Of a stretch of 64,000 nucleotides of DNA, positions 42,425-54,572 are shown in pieces. The DNA comes from Castor canadensis. Taxonomy: Eukaryota > Chordata > Mammalia > Rodentia > Castoridae. Location: the NCBI RefSeq assembly GCF_047511655.1, contig NC_133400.1, positions 4,315,001 to 4,379,000 of the forward strand. Reading direction: 5' to 3'. Below the pieces are notes generated by a model, which did no database searches, was not told where the DNA came from, and worked only from the letters and a program-made list of their open reading frames with translations. The stretch's first letter is position 1; each line of letters begins with the position of its first letter. The position numbers and the translations under genes were made by a program.

Positions 42425-42710
42425 AGTCCGTTTGGGCTACTATAACAAAATACCATCATCTGGGAGGCCCATACTCAGCAAGCACTTCTCACACTTCTGG
42501 AGCCTGGGAATTCAAGGTGCTGGCCTGGTGTCTGGTGAGAGGGGGTATTCTAGGATGGTGCCTCCTGGGCTTGTCTTCACACTAGGCAGAGTCCCAGTGA
42601 CCTAGTCACTTCCCAAAGGCCCTGCCTCCTGAACCCCTCATCTGGAGGGTTAGGGTCCTACATACGATTTTGGGGGGAGGACATGACTGTGAAGACCATA
42701 GCAGAGACTA
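42425..42710 (-). mobile_element. MST/MLT1-like LTR, inverted
   Basis: Reverse LTR end GGGCTACTATAACAAAATAC, TTCTGGAGCCTGGGAATTC, CTTCCCAAAGGCCCTGCCTC and ACGATTTTGGGGGGAGGACA. Confidence 0.7.
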
Positions 42711-44786
42711 CTGTTGTCTACAATAGCGAGTCATTGTAGCCTGGTGTCTGCGTGTTTGGCAGCTGTGGACTTAACTGTGTCTGGAAGGAATTGAATGGCT
42801 TTGGGGAAAGCACTGGTCTCCTCTCATCTGAAAAGTGTTATTTTCCATTGAGTGCAGAACGATGGGGAAGAATTGGAAGGCTGGAGTGAGCTGCTCATTT
42901 CCTCTTGTTTTTCTTTCTCGGGGTCTGAGTGGATGGGGAAGATGCCTGCAGAGTGGTGGGCGCTGTAGAGTCTGTGCTCTCAGTGCACCCTCAGCCCCCT
43001 GCTCCGGACTATGCCCTCGCCTCCTCACCTGTCACCTTCCAAAGCCAGCCCTGTGGGCCCCTTCCTTTTGTGCCCTGTGAGGAAGTCCACGCACTTGCCT
43101 TTCACTGCCCACTCTCCCAGCCCCTTGACCTGCTGTGCACACCTACGCTGTAAGCGCATGGACTTTGGCTGCTCTGAGCAGTCAGACCTGCCACAATGCC
43201 ACACCTTTCTTGGGGATTCTGGCCTCACAGCCCTCTGCTCTCTGCCTAGGGGTCTTACTCCTGCCTCCTGATCCTCCCCGCTTCAGCAGTACCCCTGCTG
43301 CCTTTTGTTGGCTCTTGGCACACGGTTTAGCTTCTGTGAGACCTGTGTACTCAGGATGGTGGTAAATCCTGTTTTAGTCCTCATGGTGTCCTCTGTCCGG
43401 GACACTTTGTCATCTCATGGACTGTTCGGGTGGTTTGGTTTTCCATGTAGACTTTCCTCCGAGACCTTCCACAGAGCAGTGATCACGCAGACTTAGGCTT
43501 TTTGGTTGCATTGCTCATTATTCATAAACAAGGTGGTGTTGGAATTGGTCAGTCCTCTGTGGGTTTGGTGGGTGTGAGTCAGATCTCTCCATCTTGAACT
43601 GCCTCTGAGGAATGATAGAATTGTCCTTCTGTACACCAGGCTGAGCTGCAGACCTTAACAACATCAGCCCTCTGATTCTCTGATTTAAAAACAAGGACCG
43701 CAGTGATAACAAATGTGTAGGATATTGTAGGTGGGGGGGCTGCCCTGCTAGCATTACATCATGGTGACAGGTTGGTGAAGGATCTCCAGTGGGGAGAGTG
43801 GATGACTGGCCATGGTGGGTCTGAGGCCCCTGAAGCCACTTTTCTTCAGCTCCCCTCTGGTATGTACGCCTGTTCTGGACCCTGAGCAGGAGGCTCCGGG
43901 CAGGTTCAACACTCTTTTTCCTTTCTGTTAAGGGTCTAAAGAACTTGTGGGTGGTGCGGTCCCAAGTTGGGGAAAACGATGGCTGTTGGCATGTGCGACT
44001 GGACAGGAAGAGATTCAGCCAGACTGCAGCCTGAGACTCGTGTCCTTTCACTCAGCAAACACCGCTAGTCTCGTTGGTGCCAGGGCCTGCAGGAGATGCT
44101 GAAGGGACAGGGGTGTAAGAGTGGTCTCTGCCTGGTAGAGCACAGCCTACTGGGTGGCAGAGAAGGGCCTGGGCGGAGGTATAAAACCAGATAACCCTAC
44201 TGCAATGTGTGGGGAAGGTGGGGGACGTCAGGTATGGAGGTGCCTTTTCCTCCTGCTTAGAGCTGCCACCCACTCACGGTGTGGGGTTCCCCAAATACTG
44301 TGGCATTGCACTTTCTCCACTCCCACCAGGGTGTTAGATCAGGGTGGATACCTGGGCTCAGGCATTGGCATAGAAATGCCAAGGCTGCTGCGGCAGTGAG
44401 CAAGTTCCAGTGGATGCTGCAGGGGATGAAGGAGGAGGCAGATGGCATGGAGAGACGTGATGGGGGCAGCCGTGTGCCCTGCCCAAGACACCAGCTGGCT
44501 GCCTGGGTTCCGTTCCCCTAGGGCCCTGAGTGTTGTATATTGCCATCTTTTTCCAAGCTAATGGGCTTTTGTTCCGTTTGATAATCCATTCCTGAGAAGG
44601 AAGGTGCAAGAAAGGAGAGCCCTCTTTCATCAAGCCAGAAAGCCTGATGGACGGTCCCCAGCACACCCTGATGCCTTCATTCTGAGAGGAGGATGTCTTG
44701 CGCTCAGTAAATACTGCTGCCTACTCACGGCATGAGAAATTTTGTGCTTTAGTTTTTTTTCTTTTGTGCTTTCTTAAGTTTTGAAA

Positions 44787-45126
44787 ACTTTATTTATTTA
44801 TTTATTTATTTTGTAGTACTGGAAGTTAGAACCGAGGGCCTTGTGCTTGCTAGGCAGGCGCTCCACCACTTGGGCCATGAGCCCAGCCTTTTTTGTGGTG
44901 GTTATTTTTGGGTCTGACTTTATGCCTGGGCCTGCCTGGACCTCTGTGATCCTCCTAATTAAGCTTCCCCAAATGGCTGTGATGACAGGTGTGCACCACT
45001 GCCCCCAGCCGTGGTTGAGATGGGGTCTTGCAAACTTTTTGTCCAGGCTGGCCTTTAACCATGATCCTCCTGACCTCTGCCTCCAGGTAGCTAGGATTAC
45101 AGGCATGAGCCACCAGCTCCTGGCTA
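44787..45126 (-). mobile_element. Trimeric ID-B1-B1 SINE, inverted
   Basis: From the left: a TTTA-rich tail, reverse ID (GGCAGGCGCTCCACCACTTG), one reverse B1 (to about 45006) and a second reverse B1 (AGCTAGGATTACAGGCATGA). Same architecture as 28965-29300. Confidence 0.8.
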
Positions 45127-45225
45127 AGTTTTGAAAACTTTAATCTTAGTTTTATATAAAGTGTTCCCAGCTAAGCTACGAGGAAAGAGGGAAGGAATTT
45201 GTTTCTTGTTGGTTTTTGTTCACAG

Positions 45226-45283
45226 CTTGGCCTTACGAGGACAGAGCCGAGTAGGGCTGAAGGCCCAGGACCTGCAGGAGAAG
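45226..45283 (+). other. HSDL1: Candidate HSDL1 noncoding exon 2
   Basis: A 58-nt segment is bounded by a good acceptor (ttgttcacag, 45225) and a near-consensus donor (GAGAAG|gtaaga, 45283/45284). It has no ATG and lies between exon 1 and the first coding exon, so it is probably a 5' UTR exon. Inferred from splice motifs only. Confidence 0.45.
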
Positions 45284-46282
45284 GTAAGAGGAGACCAAGG
45301 GTGGGCAAAATCTAGAGCAGGTGAGGTCTGACTTTTGCTACAGATTTATTTCCAGACATTCAAATTCTTGAGGAAATTGAGCTTGAGGGGCAGATGTTCT
45401 CTACACAGCTTCAGTGTGGGGCACCAGAGACAGATGTGACCGCCTTTGCTCTGGAGCTTCATATACACGACTTACATGGCGGTTTGCCCACAGTGTGTTT
45501 TGACTACAGCCCGTACATCTGGACATGTGGCCTGTAGGTTTTTATTGAAAACATGGTTTTAATCCTAGAGGTACACCTCCCTGTTACTAGAACAGGCTTT
45601 CTGCTCCAAGTGTCTAGGTGTTTTTTACCTTCCTTCCTTCCTCTCTCCTCCCTTCCTTCCACTTCATATGCCTTTTGTCACAACATGGTGTCACATGCTC
45701 CATTTCATTAGTGAATTTGTTTCATTTTTTTCTCTGCAAACCTTGGTAAACTCAGATTCCCTCTTAAATTTGTGTTAAAGTTTGTGAAAGCTCAGTTTAA
45801 GCTTGGGATGGATTGTAAGCTCCTTGAGGCCAAGGCCATGCCCCCACACTACCAGTCTTTTCCACTGAATCCACAGGGGTAGAGGCTTCTGAACTTGCTG
45901 ATCACGGGTAACTAGAGAGGTGAGCATACCTCCTGGCTCTCCTGTGCTTAGAAGTCTGTGCCTCATTATATTGGAGTAGGAGCTTTCTCAGGACAAAAGC
46001 ATTTTGTGTTTTCCCCTATCTACAGTGTGCAGAGCTATGTCAGAATTTAGGAGGAATTGGGTAACCCTTGGTAGTTCTAGTGACTAGTTTTCTTGGAAGA
46101 AAAGACTTTATTAGCCAAAGGGGTGAAATAATGAGATCGTAAGTTGACTGGATGCAGGTACTGCCTGCTTTTGGGAAGTTGCTGTTGTTTGAATGCAGAA
46201 TTGTCAAGATCTGATGTCCTCACCTCTTTTTTCATTCAGACAATGTGCGTGATTCTTTATCTCTCATTTCCTGTCGCTGCAG
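45284..46282 (+). other. HSDL1 intron before the first coding exon
   Basis: No repeat or gene recognised. A TTCC-rich pyrimidine stretch lies near 45625-45660. Confidence 0.5.
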
Positions 46283-46288
46283 GTTGCC

Positions 46289-49200
46289 ATGGCTGCTGTT
46301 GACAGCTTCTACCTCTTGTACAGGGAGATTGCCCGGTCTTGCAACTGCTATATGGAAGCTCTGGCTTTGGTAGGAGCCTGGTATACAGCCAGGAAAAGCA
46401 TCACCGTCATCTGTGACTTCTACAGTCTGATCCGGCTGCACTTCATTCCGCGCCTGGGGAGCAGGGCAGACCTGATCAAGCAGTATGGCAGATGGGCCGT
46501 CGTCAGTGGTAAGGGATTTAACAGCAAATAGACTTTTCTGTCTGGTTGTATTTTAAGCCATAAGCTCTAATCAGAGAGCTGTTAAACTTGATGCAGTGTC
46601 TTCAAGGGAACATGCTGATAAAAAAATATCTTATGTCTCCTGTTAACAATTATCTTCACATATTCTTACTTCCCTCATCTTAGGGAGAACTTGTCTCTTG
46701 ATTTGCATCTTCCTCTTCTTCCCTCTCCTACTCTCAGGCCTGCTCAAATTGTCACCACTTTCAGAAACACTTCACCTATTTTGAATTTCACTTTAGACTG
46801 TGTCCCAGAAGAGCACCTTCTGGTGCCCATACAAGCCAGATGGGAGTTTGGAAACAAACTCCTCCTGTCTCTCTCTGCAGCATGGCAAAGGAAAACGGTG
46901 CCGAGGGAGTCTGGCATGTGTCGTTCACAGCACTGGCTGGGCTAATGGATCCTAGGGTGCACTTTATTTTTAGTGTGCATTTTTCTCTGACTGAACCTGG
47001 TGTGGGTAGTTCAGGTTTATCTTGATGGCCCCCAAGAGAAACCTGCTCATGTTTCTTGGCTCGCATTGCAGGTGCAACAGATGGGATTGGAAAAGCCTAT
47101 GCAGAAGAGCTAGCGAGCCAAGGCCTCAACATCACCCTTATCAGTCGCAATGAAGAGAAGCTGCAGATGGTTGCCAGACACATCGCAGACACCTACAAAG
47201 TGGAGACCGATGTCATAGTCGCTGACTTCAGCCAAGGCCGTGAGATCTACGCTCCAATTCGAGAAGCCCTGAGAGACAAGGAAATTGGCATCTTGGTCAA
47301 CAACGTGGGCGTGTTTTATCCCCACCCTCAGTATTTCACCCAGCTCTCCGAGGACAAGCTCTGGGACATTGTGAATGTGAACATTGCCGCTGCTAGTTTG
47401 ATGGTCCACATAGTGCTGCCAGGGATGGTGGAGAGGAAGAAAGGCGCCATCGTCACCATCTCCTCTGGCTCCTGCTGCAAGCCCACTCCCCAGCTGGCTG
47501 CTTTTTCTGCTTCCAAGGTTAGCCTTTCCTCTGCATAACAAAACCCCAGTGCAGTAGAACGTTTACACAGTCAGTAGGTCCAGTGTGTTGAGCTCTTTGT
47601 CAGCAGCTGTGTTTTTTCCAGAAATGGTAACAGGCAAGTCTTTTCCTCCTGCGTTCTGTTTCAGGTTCCCCCAAGTTAAAAGTCTCCTCCCCTGTTTTAC
47701 CAGGCTTACTTAGACCACTTCAGCAGGGCATTGCAGTATGAGTATGCATCTAAGGGGATCTTCGTGCAGAGTCTGATCCCGTTCTACGTGGCTACTAACA
47801 TGACGGCACCCAGCAGCTTTCTGCACAGATGCCCGTGGCTGGTGCCTTCGCCAAGAGTCTACGCACACCATGCCGTGTCTACCCTGGGGATTTCGAAAAG
47901 GACCACAGGCTACTGGTCCCACTCTATTCAGGTAGCAGTGTGCTTTTGGGTGTCGTAACTGGGTAATTGCATTCTGAGCTCTCTGTGAGATGCATAGGAG
48001 TCTGATTGAGGCCTAACATGGGAAGGTGAGGATTGTGAGGCCAGATTCCCAAACCTCACGTTCTTGATGATTTCCATTAAGACACTGAATTCTCTTTTGT
48101 GCAATTACAGCATTAAGGAGTTTCAGAAGTTCTTCTGTGGCACCTAAAAGATGAAATATGCCACTTCAGTATAAGTAGGTGTCGGGAATATAAAAATGCT
48201 GAACGTTCATGTGGGGAATTTCAAAGTAAGGAGCCTAATAGTGGTTGAAGGGGTAACACTGAGCAGTTTAATAAAATATTAAATAAGCTCAATAAACCAC
48301 AAAACAGGTGTTTATTTTATGTAAACATTATATAAAATAATACCTCAGTATATTTTTGGACCTAGTTATTCAAGAAGCATAGAAGTTTTTTTAAGTTTGT
48401 TGTTCAGACATGACAGATTTGAGTCTGTTAGGAGGATTTGAACTTTGTTAAATATTTAAAATCATGATTTTAAGTATTAGGGAGAGAACTCACTATTTGT
48501 GTTTCTTTTTCTGGCATAGAGAATAGGTGTGCCCTTGTTTATAAATTTTTTCTTTAAAACCTGGGGTTTTTTAAATTATGAAACAAAGTTGTGTGTAAGG
48601 ATTATTAGATTTACAACTATACAATAAACATAAGTAAATCAACCGTTGATTTTTACTATGATCAAAAAGCTTAAAGATTTCTTTAATGAGAAGCAGTTCA
48701 TCTAAGTGGTTGTTTCCAAGTCCTTAGTTACATAAGAAAAGCAGAGAAACCTAAGGAGTAGTTCCAGGATCCACTGGCCTGGAAGTTCTCTTAGAAATGA
48801 AGACATAGTGAAGACCGGCTGAAATGCCTTAGATATCTACACTTAAGGACACTGGTGTTGTGTCACAGTTAGACTGAGTTCTCATTGGTGAGCTTTTTCC
48901 CAGAGTATTCTGCCAGGAATTTATGTGAAGCTAATTTAATTTCTAGAGTAGTTTTTTATATAGAGCTGTTAAAACTTTCCATTTTTCTTCTATTTCTTTT
49001 TTATTGTACTCAAATTATTTCCAACATTATCAGTTTTTTTTGCAACAAAGATTTGATTCATCAGTCACTGATTTGACCAAAATATGTTTCTCTGGTAGCT
49101 TTTGCTACTGTATCTTCTGTGACTTGTCGTTAGTAGTTATTGTTTCTTCTGAATGCAATTTGCTTAGGTCACAAATACATACATTTAATCAAGATTTCAA

Positions 49201-51344
49201 TCCTCTGTCAGTCTTTTTTTTTTTTTTCCTGGTGTGACTGGGGTTTGAACTCAGGGCTTCATGCTTGCAAAGTAGGCGCTCTTATCACTTCAGTCACACC
49301 TCCAGTTCATTATACTCTGGTTGTTTTGGAGATGGGGGTCTCTTAAACTATTTGCCTGGGTTGGCCTTGAACCATGATCCTCCAGATCAGCCTTCCAGGT
49401 AGCTAGAATTACAGGCATGAGCCGTCGGTGCCTGGCTCTCTGTCAATCTTTAGTCTGTAAGAAAAAAATGTGATATACCAAACAAGCGGATGAAGTTTCA
49501 TTTTGTGCTGTTTATTCCAGCTCATCTTCTACACTGTGAATCAAATAATGATATTTTGTATAGATTAGTTGATGAGAGGGGGAAGTCAGTAGTGGATGTG
49601 TACATTCAGCTTGTTGCAAATCTGCACTAGCCATGAAAACTGCATCAGCATTACTTTCCCAGCTGGAGATGTGGTGCCTTGTGGGTTGAAGGGTGGAAGG
49701 AAAGGTTTGTAGCTGGCAGAATCAATGGCGCTATGGCTGACAGGAGAGAGAGGAGGAGACTGGGTGTGGTGAGAACTGGTAGGAGCTGTGCACTTGCTGG
49801 CATTGAAGGTCCTGGGAAGTATTTCAGACAAGTGGAGGTGGCAGCTGCACAGATGGAGCTCAGGTGAGAAATCTGCAGAGACAGGCTTGAAGTCAGCAGC
49901 ATGTGACTGCCTGTCAGCAGTGGGGTGGGCGACACCCAAGAGAGCACATAGGGAAAAGAAAGGAGAGTGTGGTGAGAGACTCAGGTCTGCAGCTCTGCAG
50001 GGAGAGGTGGAGGAAGGAGGTCTAGCAGAGGTGGGGGTGGGAAGGAGGAAGCCAGGAGGGGATTATCAGCAATACAGTCCTTTTTCACCTTGGGTTCCAC
50101 TCTAGCTGGGAAGGGTCTTTCCCTGATACTCGGCCTGTAGCTCTTCTCCTTAGGCCCTCAATCCCTGCTCATTTCATCCAGTCCTAACCTCATCAAGAGC
50201 CACCTGCCTCCATCTCCAGGGAGGAAGGGCATCTGCATTTTCAGTGCCAGTTCAGGTTTCCAGTGGGCTGAATGTGAACATGGACCATGGTCTCTCTCCT
50301 CAAGTCAGGTCCCCTGTCTTCTTTAGCAGTGTCACTCCAGGACTACCCCACTTTAGGAGCTGCTGTTGGCTTTTGCCGGTGGGGAACACTGATCTCTTAA
50401 ACCCATGCAGAGTGGTCAGGTTCCCAGAAGCCCCTCCCCCAACCACCTCCACTTCCTTCTTGCTTCAGTCTGGGGACATGCCCAGCACAAAGAGTGTGGC
50501 ATTCTTTCCCCATACCTGCTGTCCTCTTAGGGGGTCAGTGTGTCAGCCCTTTTAGCTCATATGTCCATACCTGGAGGATCCTGTTTGCCTTTCTGGAATG
50601 CCCAGAATGGCTGCGACTGAGTCCTCTGCAGCCCCTTGGGGTAAAGCACCCCTTGATGCTGAAACAGATGGGAATGAAAACAGGCTTCTTGGTGCTGAGC
50701 CCTTCCCCACTAAATAACCCTGAAACTTGCAAGAACATCACCGGGAGGTGGTGCCTGTGATCTCACCTGTCTCAGGTGCCCATGTTTTGCTGTGACCCAC
50801 TTAGGAGGTCCCTTGAGGGGCCACTGTAGGATTCCTATGATCTCTTAGGATTTAGAGTGCTTTGCTTTAGAGCACAGGCTTCCAGAAGGAGTGACCAGGC
50901 CTTTCCCTACAAAGGCCTAACTTTGTGTGCACCTGTTTATTTCAGCTGACTTTCATTTCTCTAGTGACTTTAATTCTTAACTGTCATGTCACATTAAATA
51001 AGATGGAGTTGATTACTATATGCAGGTGTGTCCAGCCTCATTACCGAGAAGGGGTAGGTGCTGCTTCTGATCATGTGTCTGTTCCCCAGAGAATCTTGGG
51101 TGCTCAGTTCAGAAATGCTGGGGGCACTCTCCTTTGCTGACTTAGTGTGGTTGTCTTTTCTTGGGTAAATCATGTGCTGATCTGTGCACTTCATCAGTGT
51201 TGGTTTTGAATTCTAACTTTACATCCTTCTCTCTCTCTTGTTTAGTTTCTTTTTGCACAGTACATGCCTGAATGGCTCTGGGTGTGGGGAGCAAACCTGC
51301 TCAACCGCTCCCTACGTAAAGAGGCCTTATCCCGCATAGCCTGA
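46289..51344 (+). CDS. HSDL1: HSDL1, inactive short-chain dehydrogenase/reductase-like
   Basis: Hydroxysteroid dehydrogenase-like 1 of the SDR superfamily, reported as mitochondrial and inactive toward usual steroid substrates. Coding exons 46289-46508, 47072-47517, 47704-47931 and 51246-51344 join in frame to 330 aa, equal to human. The start [20 protein letters not shown] and end [11 protein letters not shown] match human apart from the last residues. The cofactor motif is SGATDGIG (residues 73-80), the structural motif is NNVG (150-153) and the catalytic-type Ser is 205. The YxxxK motif reads FSASK (218-222), with Phe in place of the catalytic Tyr, as known for human HSDL1. The ATG has good context (GCCATGG) in an exon starting at 46283. 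A hydrophobic N-terminal region is visible. Confidence 0.96.
47932..51245 (+). other. HSDL1 last intron
   Basis: AT-rich left half, an inverted composite SINE at 49213-49440, otherwise unrecognised. Ends at a pyrimidine-rich acceptor (tctcttgtttag). Confidence 0.55.
49213..49440 (-). mobile_element. Composite B1-ID SINE, inverted
   Basis: Poly(T), reverse ID (GACTGGGGTTTGAACTCAGG), linker, reverse B1 (GTTGGCCTTGAACCATGATC, GAGCCGTCGGTGCCTGGCTC). Confidence 0.92.
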
Positions 51345-51728
51345 GCCGGGATCATCCAGGAGAAGTTTGCCAACTCAAAGTAACCTGCAGTATTCTGGCC
51401 CTTGGAGACACACATTTAATTTACCTTATGTGTTTTCATTTATTACTGATTGTCTAGCACACTGTTGATTCATCATTTGCAAGGCAGACTTTCAGAGAGT
51501 GCTGTGAAAAATCCTTCAAGGGCCACAGCGGTGGCACAGAGCAAACGGGATCAAGAGCCACGGTGAATGAACTGATGGGAGAGACCGCAGTGCGGTGCTT
51601 TTTGTTCCATGATGTTCAACAGTTGTGTGATTTACGTCCTTCTAGGAGCCACAGCAATCTAACACAATATGATTTGGCAGCTCTTCTAACTTCTGGTGTT
51701 GCTTTTTTAAGGAAAATTACCTGTTACC

Positions 51729-51932
51729 TTTTTTTTTTTTTTTTTGCGATACTGGGGCTTGAACTCAGGGCCTTCACCTTGAGCAACTCCACCAGCCCTA
51801 TTTTTGGAAGGGTTTTTCAAGATAGGGTCTTGCAGAACTATTTGCCTGGGCTGGCTTAGAACTGCAATCCTCCTGATCTCTGCCTCCCGAGTAGCTGGGG
51901 TTACAAGCATGAGCCACCAGCACCCGGCCCTA
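51729..51932 (-). mobile_element. Composite B1-ID SINE, inverted, in the 3' UTR
   Basis: Poly(T), ATACTGGGGCTTGAACTCAG (reverse ID), then CTGGGCTGGCTTAGAACTGC and TAGCTGGGGTTACAAGCATG (reverse B1). Confidence 0.92.
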
Positions 51933-53220
51933 TTTTCTTTTTATAGATGCCTACAGTATTGGTTTTCCAAGGTTCATCAGGAGGACTATTGACAAGTAGT
52001 GTTTTGTAATCGACAGTGCTGGTGGTGTTAGTGGTAGAAGTCTGTGCTATGCTGCGCAGCTCCAGTTGGTGGACTGTCTGTGTGCAAGTGCTGCTCTTCC
52101 ATGTGTTCCTAGAGAACTGTGTGCACTGTGTGCGCTGTGTGTCCATGCAGCTTTATGGCTACGCTGTATAAAAGAGACTTCTCGTCGAGGTGATGTAATG
52201 TGGAAACTTATAAGGTATTAAAAATCTAAGTTATTCCTTTTTGTACTATAAACAAACCTACTCAATCTTGTGTTGTAGGTTTGCCATGTGTAATGCTGCT
52301 TACTCTCTGATGGTTTTGTTTTTCCACACTGTGAAGGAATTCATTCCTAGATTTGGATCTGTTTGGGTAATCCTCAGTCACCTTCTGGTTTACAAAATAA
52401 TTATTGCGGACAAGTAGTGATTTCTCAGTATGATCCATTTTATAACTGAACTTTACTTTAGAGCTTGTCATATCTGTTTTTCATACACTTTTCTATGTAA
52501 TATTATTCCATTCCAGTAGCATCATTGATATAAACATCACGTATTTATGAAAATAGTGGTTAAAGTATGGCCACGTTGTGCTTGTGATTGATGTGATGTC
52601 CCTGTTGAAGTAAAAAGTTAGCTCATTTTTGGTCCGGGTATTGACTTTATGTGTTGGATGGGGAATACTTTTCTTTTATTGGTGTGAAGATAATTGTGCA
52701 CAGCTCCCCATAATATAGGTTAGCACTGAAACCTGCTATGAAATGTTTAATTAAAATCTTATAAAGCCAACTATTTTTAAGGGCCACAGACTTCATGCTT
52801 TGGAAACTATAATCCTCTGTGCAAACATGCCAACATGTGTGGATTTAGAATTCAGCACTTGATGTGATGACACCAGTGCAGGAGCTGGGAAGTGGGTTGA
52901 AATATGGACCATATGGGGTTGTTTTAGGTGATAGTCCATTGAAGCTGGTCTAACCACACTTCTACGTTAAACCACACTTTTGCCCGTGATGTTGCCTCTA
53001 GCATTTCCAGCTGTACCTGGGACTCAGAATTCAGGGGTTAAGTTCTAAAGTTCTTCCACTCCTAAAGCATGTCTTCAAAGTGTGAGATGCAAAAGACCAC
53101 ACACTTGGCGATACTGTGAACCACGAAGGCTTCTGTAGAGACAGAGTCCTCTGGCTACATCGATGTGGACATGGATGAGTGTCTAATGAGCAGCAGCAAC
53201 TTTATGTAAAAGCAGCATCA

Positions 53221-53330
53221 AGCCAGGCATACTGCCTCACCTGTCATCCCAGTACTCAGGAGGCTGAGGCAGAGGATCATGAGTTCCAGACCAGCCAGGA
53301 CCACATAGTAAGACGCTGCTACAAACAGCA
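53221..53330 (+). mobile_element. B1-like SINE in the 3' UTR
   Basis: GCCAGGCATACTGCCTCACC, CATCCCAGTACTCAGGAGGC and GACCAGCCAGGACCACATAG. Confidence 0.85.
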
Positions 53331-53712
53331 GCGTACAACAGCAGAAGCCCATTGTTGATAGTTACTTGTAAGGTTCTGTGGTGCAGTGCCCATACTGACC
53401 ACTCAGTTGCAGAGTCCTTGCTACGTGATGAGAATGAGTAGATATCCCTCGTCAGTGGTGGTTGCAAGTCCTGTCCTGGGCAGCACCTAGCCAAGTAGGC
53501 TCCTTGCTGCAGAGTGGTGCATAGCTGTCCATAGCATAAGAAACATCAAGACAGGAAGTTTTTTTAGGTTTTCTAGCTGTCATACAATACTTTCTTCTCC
53601 CAAAGCTCATTTGAATTTGAGAGTTAGTTGGACCATGGTGGATGGAATTTTCTTGTTAAGAATGTGGAAAATCTGAACCTTTGAAACTTAACCTGCAAAT
53701 TGAAAATGTAAC

Positions 53713-53718
53713 AATAAA
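53713..53718 (+). promoter_or_regulatory. HSDL1: Proximal HSDL1 poly(A) signal AATAAA
   Basis: AATAAA with a downstream GT-rich element (TGTTTGTAAGCTGGTTGTTT), a strong configuration. Confidence 0.6.
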
Positions 53719-53902
53719 AGCATTGCTGTTTCCTTTGGAAGAGGTTTTGCTGCATGTTTGTAAGCTGGTTGTTTGGCAGAAGATTCTTTTTTCTTTGTAG
53801 AAATGATGGCCAAAAATTAACCCGTGATTGCCTGTGGTTTTGTAACATCAGAAGCTGCTGAGTGGCATCCTGATCTCAGCTCCTAGTGGCTGCCTAGGGT
53901 GA

Positions 53903-53983
53903 TTTCTTTTTCTTAAGACAGGTTCTCACTACCTCAGCCTCCCAAGTACTGGGATTACAGGTTTGTACCACTATGCCCAACAG
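53903..53983 (-). mobile_element. Partial B1 SINE, inverted
   Basis: AAGACAGGTTCTCACTACCT, CAGCCTCCCAAGTACTGGG. Confidence 0.75.
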
Positions 53984-54131
53984 GAAGGTAGGTTTGATCA
54001 GTGAACTTGGGAGTGTGGAGATAGTGGGTGATTTGCCATGAGCCATATCAGTCAAGTGGTAGGGGTGAGAGCTAGACTGTAATGGGTTCAAGAAAGTAGG
54101 AAGAAAGAAGGGGAGAGGGCAAATAGAGTGT

Positions 54132-54572
54132 TATGGTTGGCTAGGAAGTCTTTCCCCAAAATGTTCACACATTGAAGATGTGGTCCCTGATGCAAGCAGT
54201 GTTCTGAGGTGGGGCTTCTGGCTCATGAGGGCTCTTACTTCATGAATGGATTCACTCATCGATGGGTTTGTAATTTGATGGCGTTGTTAGGAGGTGGTGG
54301 AAACAGTAGAGGTGGACCTGGTTGGAGGAAGGAGGTCACTGGGAGGTGTGGGGGGGGTGTGTGTGGATATCTCTGCTTCCTGGCTGCCATGAGGTGAGTA
54401 GCTCCACTCCACCACAGCCTCTGCCATGATGTACCGCTTTACCACAGGCCCAGAAAAACTGAACCATCCTGCCATGGGCCAAAAGCTCTGAAACTGAGCC
54501 AAGTGAATGCTTCCTCCCTTAAGTCATTTTCTCTGGTACTTTGTCACAGTGGTAAAGAGTCTGATTAACACA
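54132..54572 (+). mobile_element. MaLR LTR (MT/ORR1-like), near full length
   Basis: Opens TGTTATGGTTGGCTAGGAAG and closes GTCTGATTAACACA, with the TG...CA ends expected of an LTR. Solo, with no internal region beside it. Confidence 0.75.

Larger units (their letters stand above)
37975..45225 (+). other. HSDL1 intron 1
   Basis: Starts in CpG-rich DNA to about 38450. It contains a MIR split by an inverted composite SINE (38640-39105), old L1 (39107-39430 and 39955-40250), a partial B1 (39634-39730), an inverted MLT1 (41088-41500), a SINE with a TG tract (41595-41875), L1M (42050-42350), an inverted MaLR LTR (42425-42710) and an inverted trimeric SINE (44787-45126). 42720-44780 shows nothing recognised. 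Confidence 0.55.
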
